Positions 35,766 to 43,957 of a DNA stretch of 64,000 bases are shown in pieces (within the stretch, counting starts at the first letter, position 1; each line of letters begins with the position of its first letter). The notes below the pieces were generated by a model that saw only the letters and a program-made list of their open reading frames with translations, had not been told where the DNA came from and ran no database searches. The stretch is from positions 1 through 64,000 of the forward strand of contig JAEENO010000018.1 of the NCBI GenBank assembly GCA_016283755.1, given 5' to 3'. The stretch comes from Lachnospiraceae bacterium (GTDB lineage Bacteria > Bacillota > Clostridia > Lachnospirales > Lachnospiraceae). Position numbers and translations under genes: made by a program.

Positions 35766-36079
35766 GTGAATAATGAAGAAATAGTACTCGGAAGAGTAAT
35801 TGAAGTCAGAAAGAACAGTTTTATAGTAGACCATAATGGTAAGGAAGCTTATGCAAAGCTTAAGGGTAAGTTCTACGAAGAAACTGCAAGCATGATACAG
35901 AACCGGGGTGTGCGATTAAGGCCGCAATTGCAAGCGGTGAGCTTGATGAAAAGCGCTTTTATCTCTACAAAAGTCTTGATAAGGAGACCGGCGCCAATAA
36001 TTATGCCAAGATGAAACAGATTGCAAAAAAGCATAAGCTTATGGAACGGGAAAGCATGAAGATGAAATTCCAAAGATAA
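35766..36079 (+). pseudogene. rsgA: Internally deleted remnant of rsgA (ribosome small-subunit GTPase)
   Basis: The first part, from a GTG at 35766, encodes the N-terminal OB-fold opening of RsgA (VLGRVIEVRKNSFIVD, then [10 protein letters not shown]). In a different frame, from about 35886 to the stop at 36079, the sequence encodes the C-terminal zinc-finger end of the same family ([20 protein letters not shown], then [11 protein letters not shown]). The whole GTPase domain, roughly 200 residues, is missing and the two ends are joined out of frame near 35875-35886. An open frame crossing the junction is only an artefact. RsgA normally matures the 30S subunit; a working copy is expected elsewhere. 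Confidence 0.78.
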
Positions 36080-36105
36080 TAAAGGTTTCGTCAAGTTTCG
36101 TACTT

Positions 36106-36141
36106 GGAATGCTTTATGCATTCCTTGCACTATGGTATAAT
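36106..36141 (+). promoter_or_regulatory. Palindrome plus -10 box before the phosphatase gene (copy A)
   Basis: GGAATGC-TTTAT-GCATTCC (36106-36124, 7-bp arms) is followed 11 nt later by TATAAT (36136-36141). The palindrome covers the place of the -35 hexamer, which is poor. The same arrangement with the same spacing occurs at 40549-40585, and the outer base pair differs symmetrically (G-C here, A-T there). This suggests a shared dimeric-regulator operator. Confidence 0.55.
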
Positions 36142-36192
36142 AAATAGAGAATAGTGTTAAACAGTACAGACAGTTATTTTGGGAGGAATCAC

Positions 36193-36795
36193 ATGCTGCT
36201 TTATATTATGAGACACGGTGAGACAAGCTGGAATACCGACAGAAGAATTCAGGGTAGAACAGATGTGGAACTTAATGAGAATGGTCTTGAAATGGTTAAG
36301 AAAAGCGCTGAAGGTATGAAGAATATCAAATTCGACTATATCTATTCAAGCCCTCTTACAAGAGCCTATACAACGGCAGAGATCATACTTCAAGGCAGGG
36401 ATATTCCTCTATTTACTGATGGCAGACTTATGGAAGTATGCTTTGGCGAGTGGGAAGGCAGGGATATCACAACAAGACAGGATATGCTTGAAGCATTTTT
36501 CGATCACCCGGAGACATACGTTGCAACGGGAGGCGCGGAATCCTATGAAGATATATTGGAAAGAGCAAGAGATTTTCTTGAAGATGTAATATATCCGCTG
36601 GTGGTTGTTAAGCCTGACTGTAAGATACTGATAACGGGGCATGCTGCGATTAATAGAGCCCTTTCCGCAGTTCTTAAGAATACACCGATTAAGGATATCT
36701 GGGCACCGCCTCACAGAAAAAACTGCGCTGTAGACATATATGAATTAAATGAAGAATGCATTAAAGTTGTCGAAGAAGCGCATTATTACTTCTGA
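36193..36795 (+). CDS. Histidine phosphatase superfamily protein (phosphoglycerate mutase-like)
   Basis: The 200-residue protein begins MLLYIMRHGETSWN, with the phosphoacceptor histidine H8 in RHGET; the second catalytic histidine is in ITGHAAINRA. The superfamily includes phosphoglycerate mutases, cobalamin-5'-phosphate phosphatase and broad phosphatases. The length fits small-molecule phosphatases rather than the 2,3-bisphosphoglycerate-dependent mutase, which is longer. The substrate is not assignable. GGGAGG lies ahead of the ATG, and a regulated-looking promoter precedes it. Confidence 0.9.
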   Translation: MLLYIMRHGETSWNTDRRIQGRTDVELNENGLEMVKKSAEGMKNIKFDYIYSSPLTRAYTTAEIILQGRDIPLFTDGRLMEVCFGEWEGRDITTRQDMLEAFFDHPETYVATGGAESYEDILERARDFLEDVIYPLVVVKPDCKILITGHAAINRALSAVLKNTPIKDIWAPPHRKNCAVDIYELNEECIKVVEEAHYYF

Positions 36796-36828
36796 TCATT
36801 GTGATAACAATTAAACATCGGATATATG

Positions 36829-36856
36829 GCCGCGGTTTATGGACCGCGGCTGTTTT
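36829..36856. terminator. Terminator shared by convergent genes
   Basis: The perfect stem GCCGCGGT (36829-36836) / ACCGCGGC (36843-36850) is followed by TGTTTTATT. It separates the rightward phosphatase from the leftward transporter gene. Confidence 0.85.
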
Positions 36857-36857
36857 A

Positions 36858-37982
36858 TTACTTTGACATGAAATAGCCCGGCAACGCAACGAATGCGAAG
36901 AAAAGAAGGCTTATAAGTGTGAAGTATTTAATGAATTTCATGCCTCCCTTTGGATATTCGCGCACATATATTCTGTAATTGATCACCGATGCAAGAGAAC
37001 CGATCAAACTGCAAAGTCCCGCAGAATCAAGTCCGTAGAGAAGCGCTTTTACATTTTCCGAGAACGGATAGAGCACGATAGATGCCGGCACGTTTGAGAT
37101 AAACTGGCTTAATAAGATACTTACGATATACTCGTGACCGCCTACAATCTTATGAAGGAAAGCGGCGATTGTCTCATTGCTTGCAATTGAAGACGAGAAT
37201 ACGAAGAAGCACAGGAAAGTAAGTAAAAGCACATAGTCGGTTTTGATAAGGATCTTGTAATCGATAATTGCAACAAGTACTGCAACGATTATAACGGCAA
37301 TCGGCCAGCAGGAAGTTCTTGTTACAATCGTAGTAAGAACCATTACAAAAAGCAAAAGATATGCAATCTGTTTCTTCTTATTAAGTTCATTATCGGGAAC
37401 GGTAAAGTCCGCATCTTCGATATGAGCTTTTTCTTTAAGGTTCTTTCTGTATGGGAATGCCACGAAAATGATAAGGAGGAAAAGCGAGATTATCCATATC
37501 GGGAACATTATTCCTATAAAGGCAGCAGCCGACATACCTGACTGGCTGTAGATGAATAAGTTCTGCGGGCTTCCGAAAGGCATAAGAAGTGAACCGCGCA
37601 CAGCTGCAATATTCTCCATCGCAAGGAGCGGCAAGATAAATTGCTCACGGCGTGCGGCACGAAATAATATTATTGTCAAAGGTACGAAGATTATTAAAGA
37701 CACATCGTTGGTCACGAACATTGAGCTGAAGAATACCGAGAACACAAGGAAAAGCGAAAGCGTAACAAGGTATCCCGTCTTACTTGCAAGGCGAAGCAAC
37801 GGGTTAAATATATGCTCTTTCTTAAATCCCTCCAGAATTGTAAGCATCATAAATAAAGTGCCGAGTGTATGCCAGTCTATTGCGGTTAAAAGCTCCTTAT
37901 TCGGCGGTGTTATGAAAAGCGATATTATTGCAGCTATTACGGAAACCGTAAGCATTGGTTCTTTTTTTATTATCTTAATCAT
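36858..37982 (-). CDS. Ion transporter-superfamily permease (SLC13/ArsB-NhaD-like)
   Basis: The 374-residue protein has about ten membrane segments, with the duplicated architecture of the ion transporter superfamily. FVTNDVSLIIFVPLT and the later FISNVPASIVLYPFS are the paired helix-hairpin motifs (TNDV and SNVP) where the substrate binds in ArsB, NhaD and SLC13 carriers. PFGSPQNLFIY resembles the motif of anion permeases. Substrate could be a dicarboxylate, arsenite or sodium/proton; sequence alone does not decide. It is monocistronic. Confidence 0.8.
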   Translation of the reverse strand: MIKIIKKEPMLTVSVIAAIISLFITPPNKELLTAIDWHTLGTLFMMLTILEGFKKEHIFNPLLRLASKTGYLVTLSLFLVFSVFFSSMFVTNDVSLIIFVPLTIILFRAARREQFILPLLAMENIAAVRGSLLMPFGSPQNLFIYSQSGMSAAAFIGIMFPIWIISLFLLIIFVAFPYRKNLKEKAHIEDADFTVPDNELNKKKQIAYLLLFVMVLTTIVTRTSCWPIAVIIVAVLVAIIDYKILIKTDYVLLLTFLCFFVFSSSIASNETIAAFLHKIVGGHEYIVSILLSQFISNVPASIVLYPFSENVKALLYGLDSAGLCSLIGSLASVINYRIYVREYPKGGMKFIKYFTLISLLFFAFVALPGYFMSK

Positions 37983-38144
37983 TTGATTACCTCTTTGAAT
38001 TATGCCCGTAAGGCATTATCATTCTATCACAGCTTATCGAATAAGTATATAAATTCACCGAATGTTCGTTGGAAAAAAACGCGTAATGGTGGTAACATTA
38101 ACTCAAGCGTGATTTAATACGGGCAGTTTTAGGAGGTTAATCTT

Positions 38145-39623
38145 ATGGAAGAAAACAGACTCGCACAAAAGCTTTATTCCAAGGCGCATCATTTATTGTT
38201 CTGGGGTCATGTGTGTACTACATTTTTCCTTATAGTAGGCTGTATGTCTCAGATGCATTTTGCAGAGCTTGAACCATATCGAAGTATAGTTCCGAGCGTG
38301 GCAGGAGCTATCGTACTTTTAGTTGCAATAGTATTATTCATAAAATACAGAGGACAACTTCTGTATTCGAGATTTGTGGCATATGGTTTTACTGTTGTAT
38401 ATGCGCTTACATTATTGGTTGGGGGAGGTAATGGTACATACCCTTATCTTATCCCGTTGCTTTTCGGAATCATGATAACCATGGATCTTTTTACCACTAA
38501 GGTTATAGCAATCGCATTTATGTGCCTTAACCTTATTAAAGCCGGTATGATGTTGGCACAGGATGGATTTGAGGCAGCCGGTGAGCAGATTATGATAGAG
38601 GTTATTATCTCTGTGCTTACGACAATTGCGGTATTTCGCGGAGTAATTATTTTAAGCGAGTATGTAACAAGTTCTGTAAGAGATGCCAATGATAATGCAA
38701 TCAAGACAGATGAAGTAGCGGTCAAGATAAGAACAGTAGCAGGCAGCGTGGAATCCAAGATGAGTACGGTTAATGAAGCAATCGGGCGAATTGAGGAAGC
38801 AACAGGTGCCATGAATCTCTCGTTGCATGGAATATCAGATGGTATTGCGGATAATGCCAATGCAATAGCACACCAGACGGAGAGAACCAATGCAATCGCC
38901 AAGATTATAGAAGATACCAATGACAAGGCGCGCGCCATAATCGATGCAACACGTGAAGTTGAAGAGAGTGTCAACTCCGGAAGAACTGCGATGTCAGAGC
39001 TTACAAAACATGTAGGTCAGGCAATTGAATCAGGTAATAACATGAAGATTTCTGCAGAGAATCTTCAGAAGCGTTCGGAGTCGGTTCGTGAGATTACGGA
39101 TATGATTCTTAATATATCTTCTCAGACCAACCTTCTTGCACTTAATGCGTCTATAGAAGCAGCACGTGCAGGTGATGCCGGACGTGGATTCGCAGTGGTA
39201 GCTGATGAGATAAGAAAGCTTGCCGAACAGACCAAGGATGCAACCGAGCAGATTACGGAGATTCTCGATCAGCTTGCAGAAGATGCCAATGATGTGGCCG
39301 GAAAGGTTGATGAGAGTGTCAGTATTTCCAATTCGCAGCGTGAACTTGCGAAAAATACAAATGAGAAGTTCGTTGATATTAAGAGAACCATATCTACGCT
39401 TAATGAAGGTATGACGGATATGGAGAATCTTATGAGCGAGCTACTTGCAAATAATAAAGAGATTGTAGATTCTGTAAGTACTCTTTCATCCGGCTCCGAA
39501 GAGATGTCCGCAAGTACAGAGGAAGTAGCTGCCAACAGTAACGAGAATGTTGAGATGGTAAGACGCTTCTCGATGATTATGAAGGATATAAGTGCAGAGC
39601 TTGATCAGCTTAAAAACGCATAA
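38145..39623 (+). CDS. Methyl-accepting chemotaxis protein with multi-helix membrane sensor
   Basis: The 492-residue chemoreceptor has six hydrophobic segments packed into residues 15-175, with almost no extracytoplasmic domain, and then a long cytoplasmic coiled coil. The hairpin tip that binds CheA and CheW is intact ([20 protein letters not shown]). Because the sensor is membrane-embedded, it may respond to a membrane-related cue rather than a soluble ligand. It lacks a recognisable HAMP domain. A transcription terminator follows, and no other chemotaxis or flagellar genes are near. Confidence 0.92.
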   Translation: MEENRLAQKLYSKAHHLLFWGHVCTTFFLIVGCMSQMHFAELEPYRSIVPSVAGAIVLLVAIVLFIKYRGQLLYSRFVAYGFTVVYALTLLVGGGNGTYPYLIPLLFGIMITMDLFTTKVIAIAFMCLNLIKAGMMLAQDGFEAAGEQIMIEVIISVLTTIAVFRGVIILSEYVTSSVRDANDNAIKTDEVAVKIRTVAGSVESKMSTVNEAIGRIEEATGAMNLSLHGISDGIADNANAIAHQTERTNAIAKIIEDTNDKARAIIDATREVEESVNSGRTAMSELTKHVGQAIESGNNMKISAENLQKRSESVREITDMILNISSQTNLLALNASIEAARAGDAGRGFAVVADEIRKLAEQTKDATEQITEILDQLAEDANDVAGKVDESVSISNSQRELAKNTNEKFVDIKRTISTLNEGMTDMENLMSELLANNKEIVDSVSTLSSGSEEMSASTEEVAANSNENVEMVRRFSMIMKDISAELDQLKNA

Positions 39624-39640
39624 GCATATGTTTATATAAA

Positions 39641-39670
39641 AGAGGCATCATTTTGATGTCTCTTTTTTTC
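39641..39670 (+). terminator. Terminator of the chemoreceptor gene
   Basis: AGAGGCATCA (39641-39650) pairs with TGATGTCTCT (39654-39663), one G-T pair, followed by seven Ts. Confidence 0.9.
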
Positions 39671-39744
39671 TTTTAAAACCATTATGTTAAAAGAGCCTTT
39701 ATGTGATAATATATAAATATAATTATCTTAGAAGGAGATGAAAT

Positions 39745-40551
39745 ATGAGAACTTTGTATATAGACTGCGGTATGGGGGCTGCGGGCGATATGCTTACAGC
39801 AGCATTACTTGAGCTTGCGGACAATAAGGATGAGATGGTAAAAGCGCTTAACGGCCTTGGTATACCGGGGGTTACGTATGTTGCGGAGGATGCAGTTAAG
39901 TGCGGGATCAAGGGCACACATATGGCTGTTAGATTCAATGGAGCGGAAGAAGATGAGCATATGCATGAGCATCATGACCATGAGCATCATGACCACGAGC
40001 ATCATGACCACGAGCATCATAATCATGAACATCATCACGAACATCATGGTATGCATGATATTGAGCATATCGTGAGTCATATTAATGTAAGCGACAAGAT
40101 TAAGAAAGACATTCTCTCCGTCTATAATCTTATAGCGGAAGCTGAAAGCGATGCGCATGGTTGCCCAATATCTGAGATTCATTTTCATGAAGTGGGCAGT
40201 ATGGACGCGATTGCGGATGTTACTGCGGTATGCTTCCTTATGGACAAGCTTAATGCAGAGAAAGTTATTGCATCACCCGTACATGTAGGTGCGGGTACTG
40301 TTAAGTGTGCACACGGAATCTTGCCGGTTCCGGCACCTGCGACAGCGTACATATTGCGCAATGTGCCAATCTACGGCGGCGAGATTAAGAGCGAATTATG
40401 TACACCTACCGGTGCGGCACTTTTGAAGCATTTTGTAAGTGAATTCGGCAATATGCCTGTTATGACAACCGACAGAATCGGATACGGCATGGGCAAGAAA
40501 GATTTTGAACGCGCAAACTGTGTAAGAGTAATGCTCGGAGATGCAAAGTAG
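39745..40551 (+). CDS. larC: LarC family nickel-insertion protein, N-terminal part only
   Basis: The 268-residue protein matches the N-terminal (LarC1) part of LarC: YIDCGMGAAGDM, IHFHEVGSMDAIADV, HVGAGTVKCAHG-LPVPAPAT and ELCTPTGAALL. LarC inserts nickel into the pincer cofactor of lactate racemase-family enzymes using CTP, and its C-terminal domain supplies the CTP-binding site; here the gene stops without it. Only 67 nt separate it from the next gene, so no frameshifted LarC2 follows. The middle has a histidine-rich tract (about residues 72-102) that probably holds metal. larA, larB and larE are not in the window. Confidence 0.85.
   Translation: MRTLYIDCGMGAAGDMLTAALLELADNKDEMVKALNGLGIPGVTYVAEDAVKCGIKGTHMAVRFNGAEEDEHMHEHHDHEHHDHEHHDHEHHNHEHHHEHHGMHDIEHIVSHINVSDKIKKDILSVYNLIAEAESDAHGCPISEIHFHEVGSMDAIADVTAVCFLMDKLNAEKVIASPVHVGAGTVKCAHGILPVPAPATAYILRNVPIYGGEIKSELCTPTGAALLKHFVSEFGNMPVMTTDRIGYGMGKKDFERANCVRVMLGDAK
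39967..40050 (+). repeat. Tandem 15-bp repeats encoding the histidine-rich tract of LarC
   Basis: GAGCATCAT recurs at 39967, 39982, 39997 and 40012, followed by GAACATCAT units. The repeat encodes (D/N)HEHH pentapeptides. The 15-bp period keeps the frame, so copy number can change without inactivating the gene. Confidence 0.88.
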
Positions 40552-40585
40552 AATGCTTTATGCATTCTAACTAATGTGGTATAAT
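40549..40585 (+). promoter_or_regulatory. Palindrome plus -10 box before the MFS transporter gene (copy B)
   Basis: TAGAATGC-TTTAT-GCATTCTA (40549-40569, 8-bp arms) lies just after the larC stop and is followed by TATAAT (40580-40585). The distance from the shared 17-bp core to the -10 box is 12 nt, the same as at 36107-36141. The palindrome is upstream of the predicted start of transcription, so it would act as DNA rather than RNA. Confidence 0.55.
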
Positions 40586-40618
40586 ACTTTTTATATTTTA
40601 ACTTCGGAGGTACTACTG

Positions 40619-42037
40619 ATGAACTTGAAACTTAACAAGAAAAGGACTTTTCTGATCGGATTTGCATTCTTTGGAATCCTTCTTTTGTGGCAGGTATACG
40701 ATGCGTGGTGTCCTACATTCTTAACGGATATTTTTGCCAATAAGATGTACGGCCTTACTTCTGCGGAACTTAAACTTTCCGATCCTGCCAAGATTCTTAA
40801 TGTTCAGTGGATGGTCGGTATCATTATGGCATGTGATAATATCGCAGCTTTAATACTTCTTCCTATTTTCGGAAGACTTTCCGATAAGACACATACCAAG
40901 ATCGGTAAGAGAATGCCTTATATTTTAACGGGGACAATGATTTCTGCAATAGCATTTCCGTTTATACCGATTTTCTTCCATTACAATAATATAGTCGGCA
41001 TGGTAATCACTATGGCGATTGTTCTTATGTTCATGATGATGTACAGGAATCCTGCAGTTGCATTGATGCCTGATATCACTCCTAAGCCGCTTCGTGCCAA
41101 GGCTAACGGAATCATCAATATCATGGGATATTTTGGTGGAGCTGCTGCAACGGTTCTCGGTATTTTCCTTAAGCTAAGCGATTATATCAATGTAACGGAC
41201 AGAGCAGATAAGTTATGGATAATTGAGATTCCATTTATTGTTGCATCTGTTCTTATGGTAATTTCCGCATTAGTTCTTGCATTTACCATTAAAGAGAACG
41301 ATCTCGCGATTGAATTAAAAGATGAGATGGCGGAAGGCGAGAAGTACGCAGAGATTGCTACTCCTGTATCCGATGACGGTACAATGTCGAAGGAGAACAA
41401 GAATATGCTTATGGCTATTCTTTCTGCGGAATTTTTGTGGTTTATGGCCGATAATGCAATCGGAACATATATCGGTAACTATGTAATCTATCATCTTAAT
41501 TCCGTATCCAAGGCTACGATGATATTAACAATAATCGGCGGTCTTGCATCAGTTATAGGTTTTGCTACGGCAGGTATGATTGCTGACAGGATAGGAAGAA
41601 AGTGGACTATTTCATCGGGTCTTATTCTTACCTTTGTCGGATTATTCATTATGATATTTATTCACCCGACCGGTGTTGTTGTCGGTGCTAACGGTGAGTA
41701 CGCATTCCCGACACTTCTTTATGTGGTATGGATTATTAAGGGCTACGGCATGGCACTTGTTCATAACTGCTCTTTCCCTATGGTTGTCGAGCTTTGCTCC
41801 TCAAAAGAGATTGGAAAGTTCACGGGATTCTATTATACGGCAAGTATGTCCGCTCAGACAGTTACTCCTGTTTTACTCGGGCTTTTGCTTACAAGAATGG
41901 GTGTCTGGGGCGTATTACCAATCTATGTAACCGCTCTTATAGCAATAAGCGCACTTGTCTTTATTACGCTTGTTAAGAATGTAAGAGGTGGCGGCAATAA
42001 TGCTAAGGGTTTGGAGGCGTTTGCAGGTGAAGACTAG
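40619..42037 (+). CDS. MFS transporter, glycoside/sugar:cation symporter-like
   Basis: The 472-residue carrier has twelve membrane segments and the loop motif GRLSDKTHTKIGKRMPY between helices 2 and 3, as in the GPH (COG2211) and SLC45-like sugar symporters; the second half has a parallel GMIADRIGRKWT. This suggests uptake of a sugar or glycoside with H+ or Na+. The ATG at 40619, nine bases after GGAGG, is chosen over an upstream in-frame start at 40574. It overlaps the phosphodiesterase gene by 11 nt. Confidence 0.82.
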   Translation: MNLKLNKKRTFLIGFAFFGILLLWQVYDAWCPTFLTDIFANKMYGLTSAELKLSDPAKILNVQWMVGIIMACDNIAALILLPIFGRLSDKTHTKIGKRMPYILTGTMISAIAFPFIPIFFHYNNIVGMVITMAIVLMFMMMYRNPAVALMPDITPKPLRAKANGIINIMGYFGGAAATVLGIFLKLSDYINVTDRADKLWIIEIPFIVASVLMVISALVLAFTIKENDLAIELKDEMAEGEKYAEIATPVSDDGTMSKENKNMLMAILSAEFLWFMADNAIGTYIGNYVIYHLNSVSKATMILTIIGGLASVIGFATAGMIADRIGRKWTISSGLILTFVGLFIMIFIHPTGVVVGANGEYAFPTLLYVVWIIKGYGMALVHNCSFPMVVELCSSKEIGKFTGFYYTASMSAQTVTPVLLGLLLTRMGVWGVLPIYVTALIAISALVFITLVKNVRGGGNNAKGLEAFAGED

Positions 42038-42767
42038 TAAAGAACATTTCTGGCATGTTAACTTCGCACACAGAGGTCTACATGACATCAGTAATAAAGT
42101 TCCCGAGAATTCATTGCTTGCTTTTAAATTGGCTGCGGATAACGGGTACGGTGCCGAACTTGATGTTCAGCTTTCTAAGGACGGACAGGTTGTGGTTTTT
42201 CATGACAACGATTTAAAGCGTGTCTGTGGAATTGACGCAAAAGTTTCCGCATATGATTATGAGGATCTTCATAAAATGAAGCTCCTTAATACCGAAGAGA
42301 CGATTCCGTTATTTACGGATGTTTTAAATGAGTTTAAGCGCGGCGGAGGACCTTTGATTGTTGAGCTTAAGACAGGAAAAAGGAATAACGAATTATGCGA
42401 GAAGACATATAAGATTTTACAGGATTATCCGGGAATCTACTGTATAGAATCTTTCGATCCGATGATCGTAAGATGGTTTATGAAGAATGCGCCTGATGTC
42501 TTCAGAGGGCAGCTCGCAGCAGGATATAAGGATTATCGACCTACATATCCACCGATTCTTGCGTTCTTTTTATCGCATTGCAGTTTCTGCTTTCTTAATA
42601 AGCCTGATTTTATCGCTTATCAGAATGTGAAAAGACCGCGATATGTTTTAAGTAAGCGCAAAAAGGGTGTTATGCTTTTCGCGTGGACATCAAGAAAGCC
42701 TGATATAGACCAGAAGTTAAATGATGCGGTAATCTTTGAGAAGTACCGCCCGGAATTAAAGTATTAA
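42027..42767 (+). CDS. Glycerophosphodiester phosphodiesterase
   Basis: The 246-residue TIM-barrel enzyme has the GDPD signatures HRGLHD, PENSLLAF, ELDVQLSKDGQVVVFHD and EL(K)TG, giving both catalytic histidines and the calcium-binding glutamates and aspartate. It splits glycerophosphodiesters into alcohol and glycerol 3-phosphate. It has no signal peptide, so it acts in the cytoplasm. The GTG start at 42027 is chosen because GGAGGC lies upstream and because the start overlaps the transporter stop; the two are probably translated together, which hints the transporter may import a glycerophosphodiester or related substrate. Confidence 0.9.
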   Translation: MKTSKEHFWHVNFAHRGLHDISNKVPENSLLAFKLAADNGYGAELDVQLSKDGQVVVFHDNDLKRVCGIDAKVSAYDYEDLHKMKLLNTEETIPLFTDVLNEFKRGGGPLIVELKTGKRNNELCEKTYKILQDYPGIYCIESFDPMIVRWFMKNAPDVFRGQLAAGYKDYRPTYPPILAFFLSHCSFCFLNKPDFIAYQNVKRPRYVLSKRKKGVMLFAWTSRKPDIDQKLNDAVIFEKYRPELKY

Positions 42768-42802
42768 AAGTATAAAAGATAAGGTTTTAGAAAGGGTTTA
42801 TT

Positions 42803-43900
42803 ATGCCAAGGGTAGCGATAGACAAGCTTAAAGAGGGGATGGTCATTGCCCATGACATCAAAAGCACAAAGAATCAGCTCTTGCTTGTAAAGGATTCCGT
42901 TCTTACAAGCCAGATGATTACTCAGCTTGCATGTTACGGTATTGACAGCGCATTTGTAGTTGAAGGCGATATGCCTCCTGCTGCTAAAGAAAAAGTTATG
43001 AAGTTCAAAGAGGTCGATGAGGCTTATATTAAAAAGCTCTTAAAGACCCCGCAATTTCAGACATTTAAGAAGAACTACTTCAGCGCAGCGGATGCTGTTG
43101 AAGTACAGTTTAATGATATAGTATCAAGAGGCAGTAAGCTTGAAAGCGAAGAGCTTTTGGCGGGAGCCAACAGATTGTTCGACGAGAATGCATCTACCGC
43201 TTATGCACTTCTCGGAATGCTTAATGCACTTAAGATGACAGATGATTCTACATATTCACATTGCGTTAATGTTGCAATTATCGCGCGTATGATAGGAACC
43301 TGGGTTAAGATGTCGCAGAAGGATCTCGATAAGCTTACGCTTGGAGCGCTTTTACACGATATAGGCAAGTGCAGCGTTCCGGAGGAGATAATTAAGAAAA
43401 GCGGCAGGCTCCTTCCGAGAGAATATGAGATTGTCAAGATGCATACTACGTACGGATACGGCATTTTAAGGGGACAGGAGCTTGATCCGGATGTTATCGA
43501 CGTTGCACTTCATCATCATGAAAGAAATGACGGAAGCGGTTATCCTCACGGACTCATGGGTGGAGGAATCGCTGATTTCGCTGCGATTACCGCAATCGCG
43601 GATGTGTATGATGCGATGACTTCGCCGAGAATATATAGAGCTGCAATGTGCCCGTTTGATGTTATTGCAACCTATGAGCGTGAGGGATTACAGAAATATG
43701 ATGCAAGATATATAACTATTTTCTTACGTAAGATTGCGGACTCTTATATTAACAGCGAAGTTATGATGAATAACGGCGAGGTTGTTCGAATAATCAATAC
43801 GAATGAGCAGCATCTTACAAGACCTATGGTACAGAATTCCGCAGGCGAGATCATTAAGCTTGAGGAGTGCCCGGAGTTATATATTGAGGCTATTTGTTAG
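42803..43900 (+). CDS. HD-GYP cyclic-di-GMP phosphodiesterase
   Basis: The 365-residue protein has an N-terminal DUF3391-like region and a full HD-GYP domain: HCVNVA, LLHDIGK (H185, D186), MHTTYG, HHHERNDGSGYP (GYP at 246-248) and ADVYDAMTS. HD-GYP enzymes hydrolyse cyclic di-GMP to GMP. No receiver or membrane domain is seen, so it is cytoplasmic. An EAL protein with a membrane sensor follows in the same direction after 57 nt. Confidence 0.93.
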   Translation: MPRVAIDKLKEGMVIAHDIKSTKNQLLLVKDSVLTSQMITQLACYGIDSAFVVEGDMPPAAKEKVMKFKEVDEAYIKKLLKTPQFQTFKKNYFSAADAVEVQFNDIVSRGSKLESEELLAGANRLFDENASTAYALLGMLNALKMTDDSTYSHCVNVAIIARMIGTWVKMSQKDLDKLTLGALLHDIGKCSVPEEIIKKSGRLLPREYEIVKMHTTYGYGILRGQELDPDVIDVALHHHERNDGSGYPHGLMGGGIADFAAITAIADVYDAMTSPRIYRAAMCPFDVIATYEREGLQKYDARYITIFLRKIADSYINSEVMMNNGEVVRIINTNEQHLTRPMVQNSAGEIIKLEECPELYIEAIC

Positions 43901-43957
43901 TTATATTAAGGTTACGTGTGAATTAAGTTAGTTTGCTTTTGATTAGAGGTGTAAACG

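Noticed and set aside
35739-36014. A 91-codon open frame after glsA taken as a small intact gene
   Set aside because: Its second half is read in the wrong frame relative to the clear RsgA C-terminal tail; it is an artefact of the deletion junction.
38003-38125. TGCCCGTA/TACGGGCA pair flanking the gap between the permease and the chemoreceptor
   Set aside because: Eight-base arms 107 nt apart in one gap are weak evidence; no structure lies between them.
39967-40050. Short tandem repeats resembling a CRISPR array
   Set aside because: The 15-bp units are contiguous without spacers and encode the LarC histidine tract in frame.
40552-40618. A possible frameshifted LarC2 after larC
   Set aside because: Only 67 nt lie between the larC stop and the transporter start, and they are filled by the palindrome and promoter.
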